Below are positions 1-7,628 of a stretch of 64,000 bases of DNA, in pieces. The DNA comes from Tangfeifania diversioriginum (GTDB taxonomy: Bacteria; Bacteroidota; Bacteroidia; Bacteroidales; Prolixibacteraceae). Position numbers and translations under genes: made by a program. The stretch spans positions 1-64,000 of the forward strand of contig NZ_FQZE01000001.1 of NCBI RefSeq assembly GCF_900141875.1, written 5' to 3'. Numbering within the stretch: position 1 is the first letter of the stretch; every line of letters begins with the position of its first letter. Below the pieces are notes generated by a model. The model was not told the origin of the DNA. It ran no database searches and was given only the letters and a program-made list of their open reading frames with translations.

Positions 1-130
1 CGATTTTTAACTGCCGGACAGATTGATATTTAACCATGATGTGCAAACTTTTTCCCTTGAAGTTAATATTTTGTTTGCACTTTGAAGCTAAATTGTGTGA
101 CTTTTTTGTATGTAATTTATTGACAATCAA

Positions 131-340
131 TTGTTAATATTGTTTTTCAGCAAACCTTCATTAGACTTGTATGCAAAAGAAAAAGCCCGTTTAAGAAAAC
201 AAGGAAAACCAATTGATGATTTTGACTTACTTATAGGTGTGTCTGCTGTGGTTAATAATATGGTTTTAGTTACAAATAATGAATCTCATTTTAAAAGAAT
301 TCAAAACATACAAATTGAAAACTGGACAAAAACTGATTAA
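131..340 (+). pseudogene. C-terminal fragment of a PIN-domain (VapC-like) toxin
   Basis: The 69-residue reading frame matches the C-terminal half of a PIN-domain ribonuclease. It contains the acidic helix DDFDLLIGVSAV and the TNNESHF strand-turn near the end, followed by the usual short tail. PIN toxins are about 130 residues long, so the N-terminal half with the first catalytic aspartate is absent. An in-frame TAA at 113-115 closes the frame upstream, and the only start is a TTG at 131. No antitoxin gene is visible upstream. It overlaps the hutH stop codon on the other strand by 4 bases. It is best read as a dead remnant of a VapBC locus. A short expressed protein is possible but would lack the active site. 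Confidence 0.6.
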
Positions 341-1851
341 TTTGTACTGTCTAATTTATTGAATTTTGTCCTGTTCAAAAACTCCACCGATTTATTCATC
401 CCTTCGTACATTACAACATCGTGGTTGACAAACGCAACGGTTTTGCGGTATTCTTTTAGGAATTTTTCGAGGAAGGGCGAAGTTTTTACCGGTCGCCTGA
501 AATCCATTGCCTGGGCAGCATTGTACAACTCCACTGCCAGAATTTTTTCTGTATTCAGCACCACTTTCAGTCCTTTTGTGGCCGCATTGGCCCCCATGCT
601 CACGTGGTCCTCCTGCTCGTTGGATGAAGGAATGGAATCGACCGATGCCGGCGTTGAAAGTTGTTTGTTCTGACTGACAATGGAAGCGGCAGCATATTGC
701 GGAATCATAAAACCGCTGTTCAATCCGGGGTTGGCCACCAAAAATTCGGGCAATCCGCGTTCCCCGGAAATCAGCCGGTAAGTGCGCCGCTCGGAAATAC
801 TTCCAAGTTCGCTCATTGCCATTGCCAGAAAATCGAGCGCCAGTGCCAGTGGTTCGCCATGAAAATTGCCGCCGGAAATAATTTCATCCTCATCCGGAAA
901 AACCGTCGGATTGTCAGTCACCGAATTCATTTCGGTTTCGAATACTCCCGCCACATAATTCAGGGCATCGCGCACTGCGCCGTGCACCTGCGGCATGCAG
1001 CGAAACGAATACGGATCCTGGATGTGTTTTTTGTTCCGGGCCTGCATTTCACTATCCTTCAAAATGAATCTGAAATTGGCAGCCGTTTTTGCCTGTCCTT
1101 TGTGCGGACGAATTTTTTGAATATTTTCCGAAAAAGGTTCAATCAAACCGTCGAATGCATCAAGTGAAAGTGCACCAATCATATCTGCCTGATCTATAAT
1201 CCGGAAGGTTTTCAGTAATGAATACACACCGTGCGCTGCCATAAATTGTGTGCCGTTTAAAAGCGCCAGTCCTTCTTTTGCTTCCAGTTTAATAGGTTTC
1301 CAACCCAGTTGGCCGAGTACTTTTTTGGCTTCGGTCTTTTTCCCTTTATAATAAACTTCTCCCATGCCGAGCAGCGGCAGGAAAAGCATGGCCAGCGGGG
1401 CCAAATCGCCACTCGCGCCCAGCGAACCCTGCTCGCAAACTACCGGTAAAATATTGTGATTGAACAAATCGATAATCCGCTCAACCGTTTTTAGCTGTAC
1501 CGCCGAGTTTCCTTTTGCCAGCGCATGCGCTTTCAGCAAAAGCATCAGTTTCACCACATCCGAAGGAACTTCAGGCCCCACATTGCAGGCGTGGGAGAGA
1601 ATCAGGTTTTCCTGCAGCTTGCTCAGTTCTGCTTTCGAAATTTCGATGTCGCAAAGTGCACCAAAACCGGTACTGATTCCATACAAAGGCTTTTCCGACT
1701 CCTCCAGTTTTTGGTCGAGGTACTTTTTGCTTTTCTCAATCAGTCGCATAGATTCTTCTGAAAGCTGCAACAGTATATTGTTTTCAAGGATATGCTGAAT
1801 ATCGCTGTAAGTTATATTTTGGGGAGTAATTTGAAATATTTTATGATTCAT
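337..1851 (-). CDS. hutH: Histidine ammonia-lyase
   Basis: This 504-residue enzyme of the MIO-dependent aromatic amino-acid lyase family should deaminate L-histidine to urocanate in the cytoplasm. The self-cyclising Ala-Ser-Gly triad lies at about residues 146-148 (GSLGASGDLAPL), the catalytic Tyr in YGISTGFG at about 57, and the NQED-type motif (SSNEQEDHVSMGA) near 410. The Ser-His pair at about 86-87 (ILSHA) is the specificity signature of histidine rather than tyrosine or phenylalanine lyases. Length is normal for HutH. It lies 39 bases downstream of hisS on the same strand, and no other hut gene (hutU, hutI) is in the window, so urocanate must be handled by genes elsewhere. Confidence 0.93.
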   Translation of the reverse strand: MNHKIFQITPQNITYSDIQHILENNILLQLSEESMRLIEKSKKYLDQKLEESEKPLYGISTGFGALCDIEISKAELSKLQENLILSHACNVGPEVPSDVVKLMLLLKAHALAKGNSAVQLKTVERIIDLFNHNILPVVCEQGSLGASGDLAPLAMLFLPLLGMGEVYYKGKKTEAKKVLGQLGWKPIKLEAKEGLALLNGTQFMAAHGVYSLLKTFRIIDQADMIGALSLDAFDGLIEPFSENIQKIRPHKGQAKTAANFRFILKDSEMQARNKKHIQDPYSFRCMPQVHGAVRDALNYVAGVFETEMNSVTDNPTVFPDEDEIISGGNFHGEPLALALDFLAMAMSELGSISERRTYRLISGERGLPEFLVANPGLNSGFMIPQYAAASIVSQNKQLSTPASVDSIPSSNEQEDHVSMGANAATKGLKVVLNTEKILAVELYNAAQAMDFRRPVKTSPFLEKFLKEYRKTVAFVNHDVVMYEGMNKSVEFLNRTKFNKLDSTN

Positions 1852-1890
1852 TGCTTCGAATTTTGAAGCAATTTCGGATTTGTGGTTTCG

Positions 1891-3252
1891 CTATGAAAGG
1901 ATTTTTATCAGGTCTTCAGACGTAACCAGAGTTTGCTCGCCGCTTTCCATGTTTTTCAGGGTAAACTTTTGAGCTGCCATTTCCGATTCGCCGGCTAGTA
2001 CCACAAACGGAATATCCTTTTTATTGGCGTAATTCATCTGTTTTTTCATTTTGGCACTGTCGGGGTAAATTTCTGCATTTATTCCGCTGGCTCTTAATTT
2101 GGAAAGCATCGGCAAACAATAGGCTTCTTCTTTTTCGCCAAAATTGACAAACAGCACTTTGGTGGTCTCAGTAGATTCCGGAGGAAAGAGATCGAGTTGA
2201 GTCAGCACATCGTAAATACGTTCGGCGCCAAAGGAAACCCCCACTCCCGAAACATCTTTCAGTCCAAAAATACCGGTTAAATCGTCGTAACGGCCACCGC
2301 CGCAAATACTACCCATTTCCACATCTTTTGCTTTCACTTCAATTATAGCTCCGGTATAATAATTCAGCCCGCGGGCCAATGTTAAATCGAGTTCAAAATT
2401 TGTGGCGAGGTTCATTTTTTCGAGGTAAGAAAACAACGTTTTCATCTCCTCAATCCCCTGAACTCCGACTCCGGAAGTAGAAATAATTTCTTCGAGCTGG
2501 CCGAGTTTTGAAGCAGTATCACCTTCCAAATCCAAAATGGGTTGCAACTTCTGAATGGCCTCATCCGAAACTCCTTTCGCAGAAAGTTCTTCGTTCACTT
2601 TTTCCAGCCCGATTTTCTCCAGCTTATCGATGGCGACTGTGATATCTGTAATTCGTTCCTTCTCTCCGATAGTTTCGGCAATTCCGGCCAAAATTTTCCG
2701 GTTATTGATTTTGACAATGGTTTCAATTTTCAGGCGCTTAAAAACTTTGTCGATGATTTGAATTAGTTCAGCTTCATTCAGCAGGCTGGTGCTTCCAATC
2801 ACATCCACATCGCACTGGTAAAACTCGCGGTAACGCCCTTTTTGCGGGCGGTCGGCACGCCATACCGGCTGAATCTGGTAACGCTTAAAAGGAAAGGTAA
2901 TTTCATTTTGATGTTGCACAACAAAACGGGCAAACGGCACGGTTAAATCGTAACGCAATCCTTTTTCTGAAATCTGCGAGGTGAGTTTTACCGAGTCCTT
3001 TTCATTGTAAACATCATCGGAAACTTTTGACACAAAATCGCCGGAATTCAGAATTTTAAACAGCAGCTTATCGCCTTCTTCGCCATATTTTCCCATCAAA
3101 GTAGAAAGATTTTCCATGGCCGGGGTTTCAATCGGCTGGAATCCATACAACCGAAATACATCTTTTATCGTGTCGAAAATATAGTTGCGACGCACCATTT
3201 CGGCCGGCGAAAAATCACGCGTTCCTTTCGGGATAGAAGGTTTTTGTGCCAT
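1891..3252 (-). CDS. hisS: Histidyl-tRNA synthetase
   Basis: This is a class II aminoacyl-tRNA synthetase that charges tRNA-His. Motif 2 ([18 protein letters not shown]), the histidine-binding segment [11 protein letters not shown] and motif 3 ([12 protein letters not shown]) are all present, followed by the C-terminal anticodon-binding domain ([11 protein letters not shown] onward). The start is placed at the internal ATG giving [14 protein letters not shown], where the family homology begins. The frame stays open to an ATG at 3282, which would add ten unconserved residues. The stop is 39 bases before hutH, so the two genes probably share a transcript. Confidence 0.93.
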   Translation of the reverse strand: MAQKPSIPKGTRDFSPAEMVRRNYIFDTIKDVFRLYGFQPIETPAMENLSTLMGKYGEEGDKLLFKILNSGDFVSKVSDDVYNEKDSVKLTSQISEKGLRYDLTVPFARFVVQHQNEITFPFKRYQIQPVWRADRPQKGRYREFYQCDVDVIGSTSLLNEAELIQIIDKVFKRLKIETIVKINNRKILAGIAETIGEKERITDITVAIDKLEKIGLEKVNEELSAKGVSDEAIQKLQPILDLEGDTASKLGQLEEIISTSGVGVQGIEEMKTLFSYLEKMNLATNFELDLTLARGLNYYTGAIIEVKAKDVEMGSICGGGRYDDLTGIFGLKDVSGVGVSFGAERIYDVLTQLDLFPPESTETTKVLFVNFGEKEEAYCLPMLSKLRASGINAEIYPDSAKMKKQMNYANKKDIPFVVLAGESEMAAQKFTLKNMESGEQTLVTSEDLIKILS

Positions 3253-3349
3253 TTTTATTCCATTTTCATTTAAGGTGTGCAAAAATAATGAATATAAATG
3301 AGGAAGCTAAATGTATGATCGAAGACAAATACACATCTTAAAAAATATT

Positions 3350-3357
3350 TATATTTG
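3350..3357 (+). promoter_or_regulatory. Bacteroidota -7 promoter element (TATATTTG)
   Basis: This is an exact match to the TAnnTTTG -7 consensus, 39 bases before the ATG of the decayed antitoxin gene. It suggests the locus once had, and may still have, its own promoter. Confidence 0.4.
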
Positions 3358-3395
3358 TAAGGCATTGCTTTTACCGGCAAATAAATTGAAATACT

Positions 3396-3623
3396 ATGAG
3401 TTACACTGTTTAGATTGACACAAATAATCCCAAAGCCAAAAGCATTATAAATATGCTAAAAGAATTGTCGGAAGATTATTCTTTTATATAAATTCACGAA
3501 GATGAACCAGAGTTATCGGACGATATGGTAAAAGAATTAGAAGCAAGATATCAGTATGCAATCAAAAATCCTAAAGAAGGGAAAAGCTGGGAAGAAGTAA
3601 AATCCAACCTACAAAAAGAATGA
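3396..3623 (+). pseudogene. Decayed antitoxin-like gene with two in-frame stops
   Basis: Reading from ATG 3396, a coherent protein of about 75 residues appears if two internal stops are read through: TAG at 3411-3413 and TAA at 3489-3491. The pieces are MSYTV, IDTNNPKAKSIINMLKEL... and IHEDEPELSDDMVKEL..., ending at TGA 3621. The acidic, helical C-terminus with the ...GKSWEEVKSNLQKE end is typical of small antitoxins encoded just before RelE/ParE toxins. Both stops are one C-to-T change away from a glutamine codon (CAG, CAA). The next frame starts at 3620 with an ATGA overlap and reads like a RelE toxin N-terminus. The family assignment rests on composition and context, not on a recognised domain. 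Confidence 0.6.
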
Positions 3624-3706
3624 GCCGATACAGAATAATAATCAACCCTTTACCGAAAAAGAGAGGATTGTTAGAAACAAGATTTACCTTTAATTCAAAA
3701 ACTTAA
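3620..3706 (+). pseudogene. Truncated RelE/ParE-like toxin, N-terminal remnant
   Basis: The frame starts in an ATGA overlap with the decayed antitoxin and begins MSRYRIIINPLPKK, the characteristic first strand of RelE/ParE-family toxins. It then loses all resemblance and stops after 28 codons, inside the 3' end of the DUF4870 gene on the other strand. A functional toxin needs about 90-100 residues, so nearly the whole catalytic fold is missing. This supports deletion of the toxin together with point inactivation of its antitoxin. Confidence 0.5.
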
Positions 3707-4055
3707 TCGTCAGCGGGTATTTGTAGCTTTCCCCGTTATTGGCTGCCACACTACCTAAAATCACCAAAACCAGCCAGGCAATTCCAAATCCAATCAACAT
3801 TATTAACCCAATTCCAACAATTATTAAAATGGCCGAAACAATAAAAATGATGGACCAGGTAATCTGAAAATTTAGCACTTCTTTTCCCTGTTCGGCAACA
3901 AACTCATACTCATCTTTTTTGATCAGGTAAATAATTAGCGGGCCAACCACATTGCCCAGTGGAATTCCCACAAATGTTGAAAATGCCAGCAGGTGGGTCA
4001 GCATTCCCCACAGTTTTTCATTTGGATCAGTAACAAGGCGTTGCATATTTTTCAA
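3690..4055 (-). CDS. DUF4870 family small membrane protein
   Basis: The 121-residue protein starts with a soluble segment containing DPNEKLWGMLTHLLAF and has about three hydrophobic helices (near residues 20-45, 68-90 and 90-112). The KKDEYEFVAEQGKEVLNFQITWS segment between them is the hallmark of DUF4870 (Tic20-like) proteins. The biochemical role of the family is unknown; it is an inner-membrane protein. It is monocistronic and lies between a dead toxin locus and the divergent methionine sulfoxide reductase gene. Confidence 0.8.
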   Translation of the reverse strand: MKNMQRLVTDPNEKLWGMLTHLLAFSTFVGIPLGNVVGPLIIYLIKKDEYEFVAEQGKEVLNFQITWSIIFIVSAILIIVGIGLIMLIGFGIAWLVLVILGSVAANNGESYKYPLTIKFLN

Positions 4056-4120
4056 ATTTTATTCAACTAAATTACACATTTTTTGTTCTTTCGCAGATAG
4101 AAATCAGCAGGTAAATTCAA

Positions 4121-4582
4121 ATGGATAAAAACAAAAAAGAAGGCAGATATTCCCGATTATACAAACAACTAAGCGAGCTTGCCCGGAAGAGCAAAAGTCC
4201 CACTGCCCGGATGGCCACCATTATTGCGGTTTTGCACCACAAAATGGACACTTTTTTCTGGACAGGTTTCTATGTTATGGAAAACGGCCAAATGACCGTG
4301 AACATGTACCAGGGGCCGGTGGCCTGCCAAATCCTTGAAAAAAACAAAGGCGTTTGCTGGGCCGCTTTTAACAAAAAAGAAACCGTTGTGGTGGAAGACG
4401 TGCACCAGTTTCCGGGGCACATTGCCTGCGACTCGCGCTCCAATTCCGAAATTGTGGTTCCGCTGAAAAACCGCCAAGGGGAAATAATTGGCGTGCTGGA
4501 CGTGGACAGCAACCTGAAAGGTGCATTCAACGAAGTGGATGCCCGCTGGCTGGAGAAAATATTGGAGCTGATATACATTTAA
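4121..4582 (+). CDS. msrC: Free methionine-R-sulfoxide reductase (GAF domain)
   Basis: The 153 residues form a single GAF domain of the fRMsr (YebR/MsrC) type, which reduces free L-methionine-(R)-sulfoxide in the cytoplasm. The three family cysteines are present: C69 (GPVAC), C79 (GVC) and C103 (HIACD). So are the EDVHQFPGHIACD and NSEIVVPL stretches that line the pocket, and IIGVLDVDSN near the end. Length is normal. It stands alone, 40 bases before the next gene on the same strand, with which it may be co-transcribed. Confidence 0.9.
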   Translation: MDKNKKEGRYSRLYKQLSELARKSKSPTARMATIIAVLHHKMDTFFWTGFYVMENGQMTVNMYQGPVACQILEKNKGVCWAAFNKKETVVVEDVHQFPGHIACDSRSNSEIVVPLKNRQGEIIGVLDVDSNLKGAFNEVDARWLEKILELIYI

Positions 4583-4622
4583 TTGGGCAGCATGCAAAAA
4601 AAATCTAAAACCAACTGAGCTG

Positions 4623-5009
4623 ATGCAACAATTTGTTCATTACTTTTTGCACCTCGTTTTTCCTCTCCTTATTGCTTTTGTATTTTTCAGAAAAGAGTGG
4701 AAAAAAGTCTATTTAATCTTACTGGCCACCATGCTGGTTGATTTAGACCACCTGCTGGCCACTCCCATTTTTGAGGCCAACCGTTGCAGCATCAATTTTC
4801 ATATTTTGCACACCTATTATGCAATGGGAGTTTACGGTCTCCTGCTTTTTTTCAGAAAACCATTCAATATAATAGGTATCGGATTGCTTTTCCACATGCT
4901 CACCGATTTAATTGATTGTTTGTGGATGTACACAAATTGCAAATCGTGTTTTGCCGGTTCACCAGCGTTTGAATTATTAAGTGGCATCTCCCGGCTATTG
5001 GGTATTTAA
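4623..5009 (+). CDS. DUF6122 family integral membrane protein
   Basis: The 128-residue hydrophobic protein has about four membrane helices. It carries conserved polar motifs in or near the membrane: MLVDLDHLLATP, HILHTYY and LLFHMLTDLIDC. The Asp-His and His-x-x-Asp pattern resembles membrane proteins related to YdjM-type metal-dependent hydrolases. The family appears in many Bacteroidota and has no known function. The assignment to DUF6122 is from remembered family appearance and could not be verified here. Confidence 0.7.
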   Translation: MQQFVHYFLHLVFPLLIAFVFFRKEWKKVYLILLATMLVDLDHLLATPIFEANRCSINFHILHTYYAMGVYGLLLFFRKPFNIIGIGLLFHMLTDLIDCLWMYTNCKSCFAGSPAFELLSGISRLLGI

Positions 5010-5389
5010 CGCTACGCTTTTTATAAAACCCCCATTTCAAAATACTTTTCTGCGTTCCGGCTTGCCCCTGATTTATCCTGTTTAATTCATGCGTTTAGTT
5101 TGATGCAGGTGCAAGGCGTCGGAACCTGCAGACATAGTTTTCTATTTCAAAGGTTTCGCAACGCAGCAGATGCATTAAAATAAGCGCACTTGTGAAAAAT
5201 ATTTTTTTGTATTCGTATTTTAAACGGTTTGAGATTATTAATTTACCTAAGCAAAAATATTTTTCAGGAATTAAACAGGTTATATAACTTTTAAGAAATC
5301 AGTTTCACCTTATTATTTTGATTGAATATAAATACGAGCAGACAGCAAAACATCTGCAGAAAATATACCAGTTTTTAAATCGAAGAAAT
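5010..5389. other. Intergenic region with a TGCAGGT/ACCTGCA inverted repeat
   Basis: No gene is seen in these 380 bases. A 7-base inverted repeat (TGCAGGT at 5104-5110, ACCTGCA at 5124-5130) with a 13-base spacer lies about 280 bases upstream of the lyase promoter. The rest is A+T-rich. The repeat could be an operator or a weak hairpin, and nothing else supports either. Confidence 0.3.
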
Positions 5390-5397
5390 TACTTTTG
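5390..5397 (+). promoter_or_regulatory. Bacteroidota -7 promoter element (TACTTTTG) for the lyase gene
   Basis: This exact TAnnTTTG match overlaps the first possible start codon of the lyase frame at 5395. Transcription would begin around 5404, which argues against the 5395 start and for the ATG at 5434. Confidence 0.5.
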
Positions 5398-5433
5398 ATT
5401 TTTTTAAAATTCGAAACAATAAACCATAGAAAA

Positions 5434-6894
5434 ATGACAAATCAAAACAACGTCATTAAATTTTATAGTGGCGAGCAAATTCCTGTTGAACTTCACAAAG
5501 TTAGAATGGTGCAAAAACTCTTTCTGAAACCAATAGAAGAAAGAAAAGCTGCCATGGAAGAGGCCGGGTTCAACACATTTTTACTGAGTACCAAAGATGT
5601 TTTTCTGGATATGCTTACCGACTCGGGCACCAACGCCATGAGCGACAACCAGATTTCGTCGATGTTACAGGCCGACGATGCTTATGCCGGTTCGCAAAGT
5701 TTTTACCGCATGGAAAAGGCATTGCGCGAAGTGTTTGGAAAGCACTACGTTTTGCCGGCACACCAGGGACGCGCCGCAGAAAATATTGTATCGCAGGCAT
5801 TCATAAAAAAAGGCGAAGTAATTCCCATGAACTACCATTTTACCACCACAAAAGAACACATGGAACTGAACGGTGGCAAGGTGCTTGAAATTTATGCCGA
5901 CGATGCGCTGCAAATAAAAAGCGATAAACCATTCAAAGGAAATATCGACATTGATAAACTGAAAGATGTTTTCAGTACCTACGGAAAAGAAAAAGTGGCA
6001 TTTGTTCGCATGGAAGCCTCTACAAACCTGATTGGGGGCCAGCCTTTTTCCATGCAGAACATGCGTGATGTGAAAAAGATTTGCGAAGAAAACGAAACCA
6101 TGATGGTGCTCGATGCCAGCCTGATTGGCGAAAATGCCTGGTTTATTAAACAACGCGAAGAAGAATTTAAAAACGCCGAAATAAAAGACATTTTGCTGGA
6201 AATGTGCAGTTATGCAGATTTGGTATATTTCTCGAGCCGGAAAGTGAGTTCTACACGTGGTGGTGGAATTGTTACCAACAGCAAAGATCTGTACATGAAA
6301 ATGCGCGATTTACTGGTACTTTACGAAGGATTCCTCACTTACGGCGGCATGTCAGTGCGCGAAATTGAGGCCATGGCTGTTGGGCTCAATGAAACGTGCG
6401 ACGAAACCGTAATCAGCCAGTCGCCTTCGTTTATTGCCTACGCCGTGAACGAACTCGACGCTGCCGGGGTTCCGGTAATAACACCGCCGGGAGCACTGGG
6501 CTGCCACATCGATGCGATGGGATTTTTGCCCCACGTTCCGCAAACCGATTATCCGGCAGGGGCGCTGGCAACGGCACTTTTTATTATTTCAGGAATCAGA
6601 GGAATGGAAAGGGGAACCATCTCCAGTGTACGCGACGAAAACGGCGACGACATTCCGGCAGATGTGGAACTGCTCCGCCTGGCTTTCCCTCGACGGGTTT
6701 TTACACTCTCGCAAACTAAGTTTGTCATCGACCGCGTGAAATGGCTCTACGAAAACCGCGAGCTTGTTGGTGGACTTGAGTGGGTGGAGGAACCGCCGCT
6801 GCTGCGCTTTTTTATGGGCCGCCTGAAAGCAAAAGGCGACTGGCCAGAAAAACTGATGGCTAAATTCAAGGAAGATTTTGGGGAGTCGCTTTAA
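5434..6894 (+). CDS. tnaA: Tryptophanase-family beta-eliminating lyase
   Basis: This PLP-dependent fold-type I enzyme is expected to split an aromatic amino acid (tryptophan to indole, pyruvate and ammonia, or tyrosine to phenol) in the cytoplasm. The PLP-lysine motif is YFSSRKVSST. Counted from the ATG at 5434 this lysine is residue 270, matching the numbering of E. coli TnaA. Other family segments are LPAHQGRAAEN, VLDASLIGENAW and the C-terminal AELLRL-like ELLRLAFPRRVFT. At 486 residues it is slightly long. The PLP loop (SSRKVSSTRGGG) differs from the SAKKDA.V..GG of typical tryptophanases and tyrosine phenol-lyases, so the substrate is uncertain. A terminator follows and no permease gene is adjacent. 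Confidence 0.8.
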   Translation: MTNQNNVIKFYSGEQIPVELHKVRMVQKLFLKPIEERKAAMEEAGFNTFLLSTKDVFLDMLTDSGTNAMSDNQISSMLQADDAYAGSQSFYRMEKALREVFGKHYVLPAHQGRAAENIVSQAFIKKGEVIPMNYHFTTTKEHMELNGGKVLEIYADDALQIKSDKPFKGNIDIDKLKDVFSTYGKEKVAFVRMEASTNLIGGQPFSMQNMRDVKKICEENETMMVLDASLIGENAWFIKQREEEFKNAEIKDILLEMCSYADLVYFSSRKVSSTRGGGIVTNSKDLYMKMRDLLVLYEGFLTYGGMSVREIEAMAVGLNETCDETVISQSPSFIAYAVNELDAAGVPVITPPGALGCHIDAMGFLPHVPQTDYPAGALATALFIISGIRGMERGTISSVRDENGDDIPADVELLRLAFPRRVFTLSQTKFVIDRVKWLYENRELVGGLEWVEEPPLLRFFMGRLKAKGDWPEKLMAKFKEDFGESL

Positions 6895-6980
6895 GAAGAT
6901 GGAAAACGAAAGCGGGAAGCCCGAAGATGGAAGTAGCAATCCCGTAGAACAATAATTTTTTTTGAATAGATGAATAGTGA

Positions 6981-7011
6981 GGGGAGCCGGAAACGGTCCC
7001 CTTTTTATTTT
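6981..7011 (+). terminator. Rho-independent terminator after the lyase gene
   Basis: A GGGGAgCCG / CGGTCCCC stem with a GAAA-type loop is followed by CTTTTTATTTT. It closes the single-gene lyase unit before the convergent hicBA locus. Confidence 0.7.
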
Positions 7012-7028
7012 CCACCTATTGATGAGTA

Positions 7029-7241
7029 TTATATTTCACTTTTATCAATTCCTGCTTGTCTAAGTATAGCATGAAGCGTTCCAATCGGTAAATCTTTTTT
7101 ATGCATCGGAACAATTACGCGTTTTCCATCTTTTTGGTTTATCCATACCTGATGACTCCCCTTAACACGATCTAAATTGAATCCTTTTTTTGAAAGAATT
7201 CCTGTCAATTTTTTAGGTGTTAATGACGGGATGGTACTCAT
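7029..7241 (-). CDS. hicA: HicA-type mRNA interferase toxin
   Basis: The 70-residue protein has the double-stranded-RNA-binding-like HicA fold. It shows LTPKKLTGILSKKGF, the catalytic-histidine strand KGSHQVWIN, the basic strand KRVIVPMHKKDLPIGTL and the helix AILRQAGI. It cleaves mRNA independently of the ribosome when free. It overlaps hicB by 4 bases and is translated second. This antitoxin-first order is the less common one for Hic loci. Length and residues look intact, so the system may be active. Confidence 0.9.
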   Translation of the reverse strand: MSTIPSLTPKKLTGILSKKGFNLDRVKGSHQVWINQKDGKRVIVPMHKKDLPIGTLHAILRQAGIDKSEI

Positions 7242-7471
7242 ACCGCTGCATTAAGGGTTAATGCGTATTCCAATGTTTTCGATTCATCAGGTACTTTTTC
7301 ATTACTGGCCACCATGCTTTCAATGTATACTTCAATGGCCTCCTTTGCCATTTCAATAGCATGATCTATATCTTCGCCCCAGGTAACACAACCGGGCAGG
7401 GCCGGAACTGTTACAGTATATCCGCCTTCAGGTTCAGGATTTAGAAGAATTCTGTATGTTAATTGTTTCAT
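7238..7471 (-). CDS. hicB: HicB-type antitoxin (partial RNase H fold)
   Basis: The 77-residue protein has the HicB signature: YRILLNPEPEGGYTVTVPAL, PGCVTWGEDIDHAIEMAKEAI and a C-terminal helix. It binds HicA and blocks its active site. No separate helix-turn-helix or ribbon-helix-helix DNA-binding tail is seen, as in short HicB forms. A TAnnTTTG element lies 36 bases upstream, so the pair forms its own two-gene operon. Confidence 0.88.
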   Translation of the reverse strand: MKQLTYRILLNPEPEGGYTVTVPALPGCVTWGEDIDHAIEMAKEAIEVYIESMVASNEKVPDESKTLEYALTLNAAV

Positions 7472-7506
7472 TTCAGGTATATGTTTTTATTTAAGTATAT
7501 CAACTT

Positions 7507-7514
7507 CAAAGATA
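7507..7514 (-). promoter_or_regulatory. Bacteroidota -7 promoter element (TATCTTTG) for hicBA
   Basis: Read on the minus strand this is an exact TAnnTTTG match, 36 bases before the hicB ATG. It is the likely promoter of the toxin-antitoxin operon. Confidence 0.5.
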
Positions 7515-7579
7515 AAAAATGTTAAGGATTAAAGTTCTTGCCGGTAATGATAAAAAATCTCAGCGACTTCAATAAAAGA

Positions 7580-7595
7580 TATTTTTGTATTTTTG
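7580..7595 (+). promoter_or_regulatory. Two overlapping -7 elements (TATTTTTG) for the reductase-miaB unit
   Basis: TATTTTTG occurs at 7580-7587 and again at 7588-7595. Either would place transcription initiation at about 7594-7602. The second copy contains the TTG at 7593 that opens the reading frame, so that TTG is unlikely to be the translation start. Confidence 0.45.
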
Positions 7596-7628
7596 TCCAC
7601 TGAATTCAGAAAACAAAAAACAGAAAAA

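Noticed and set aside
661-1167. 168-codon plus-strand frame inside hutH
   Set aside because: The opposite strand carries the full set of ammonia-lyase motifs; the frame is a shadow.
5395-5433. Upstream start of the lyase frame at 5395
   Set aside because: It overlaps the TACTTTTG -7 element; the ATG at 5434 also gives the family-standard numbering of the PLP lysine.
7593-7628. TTG at 7593 as start of the flavin reductase
   Set aside because: It lies inside the second TATTTTTG promoter element, upstream of the expected transcription start; the TTG at 7629 is preferred.
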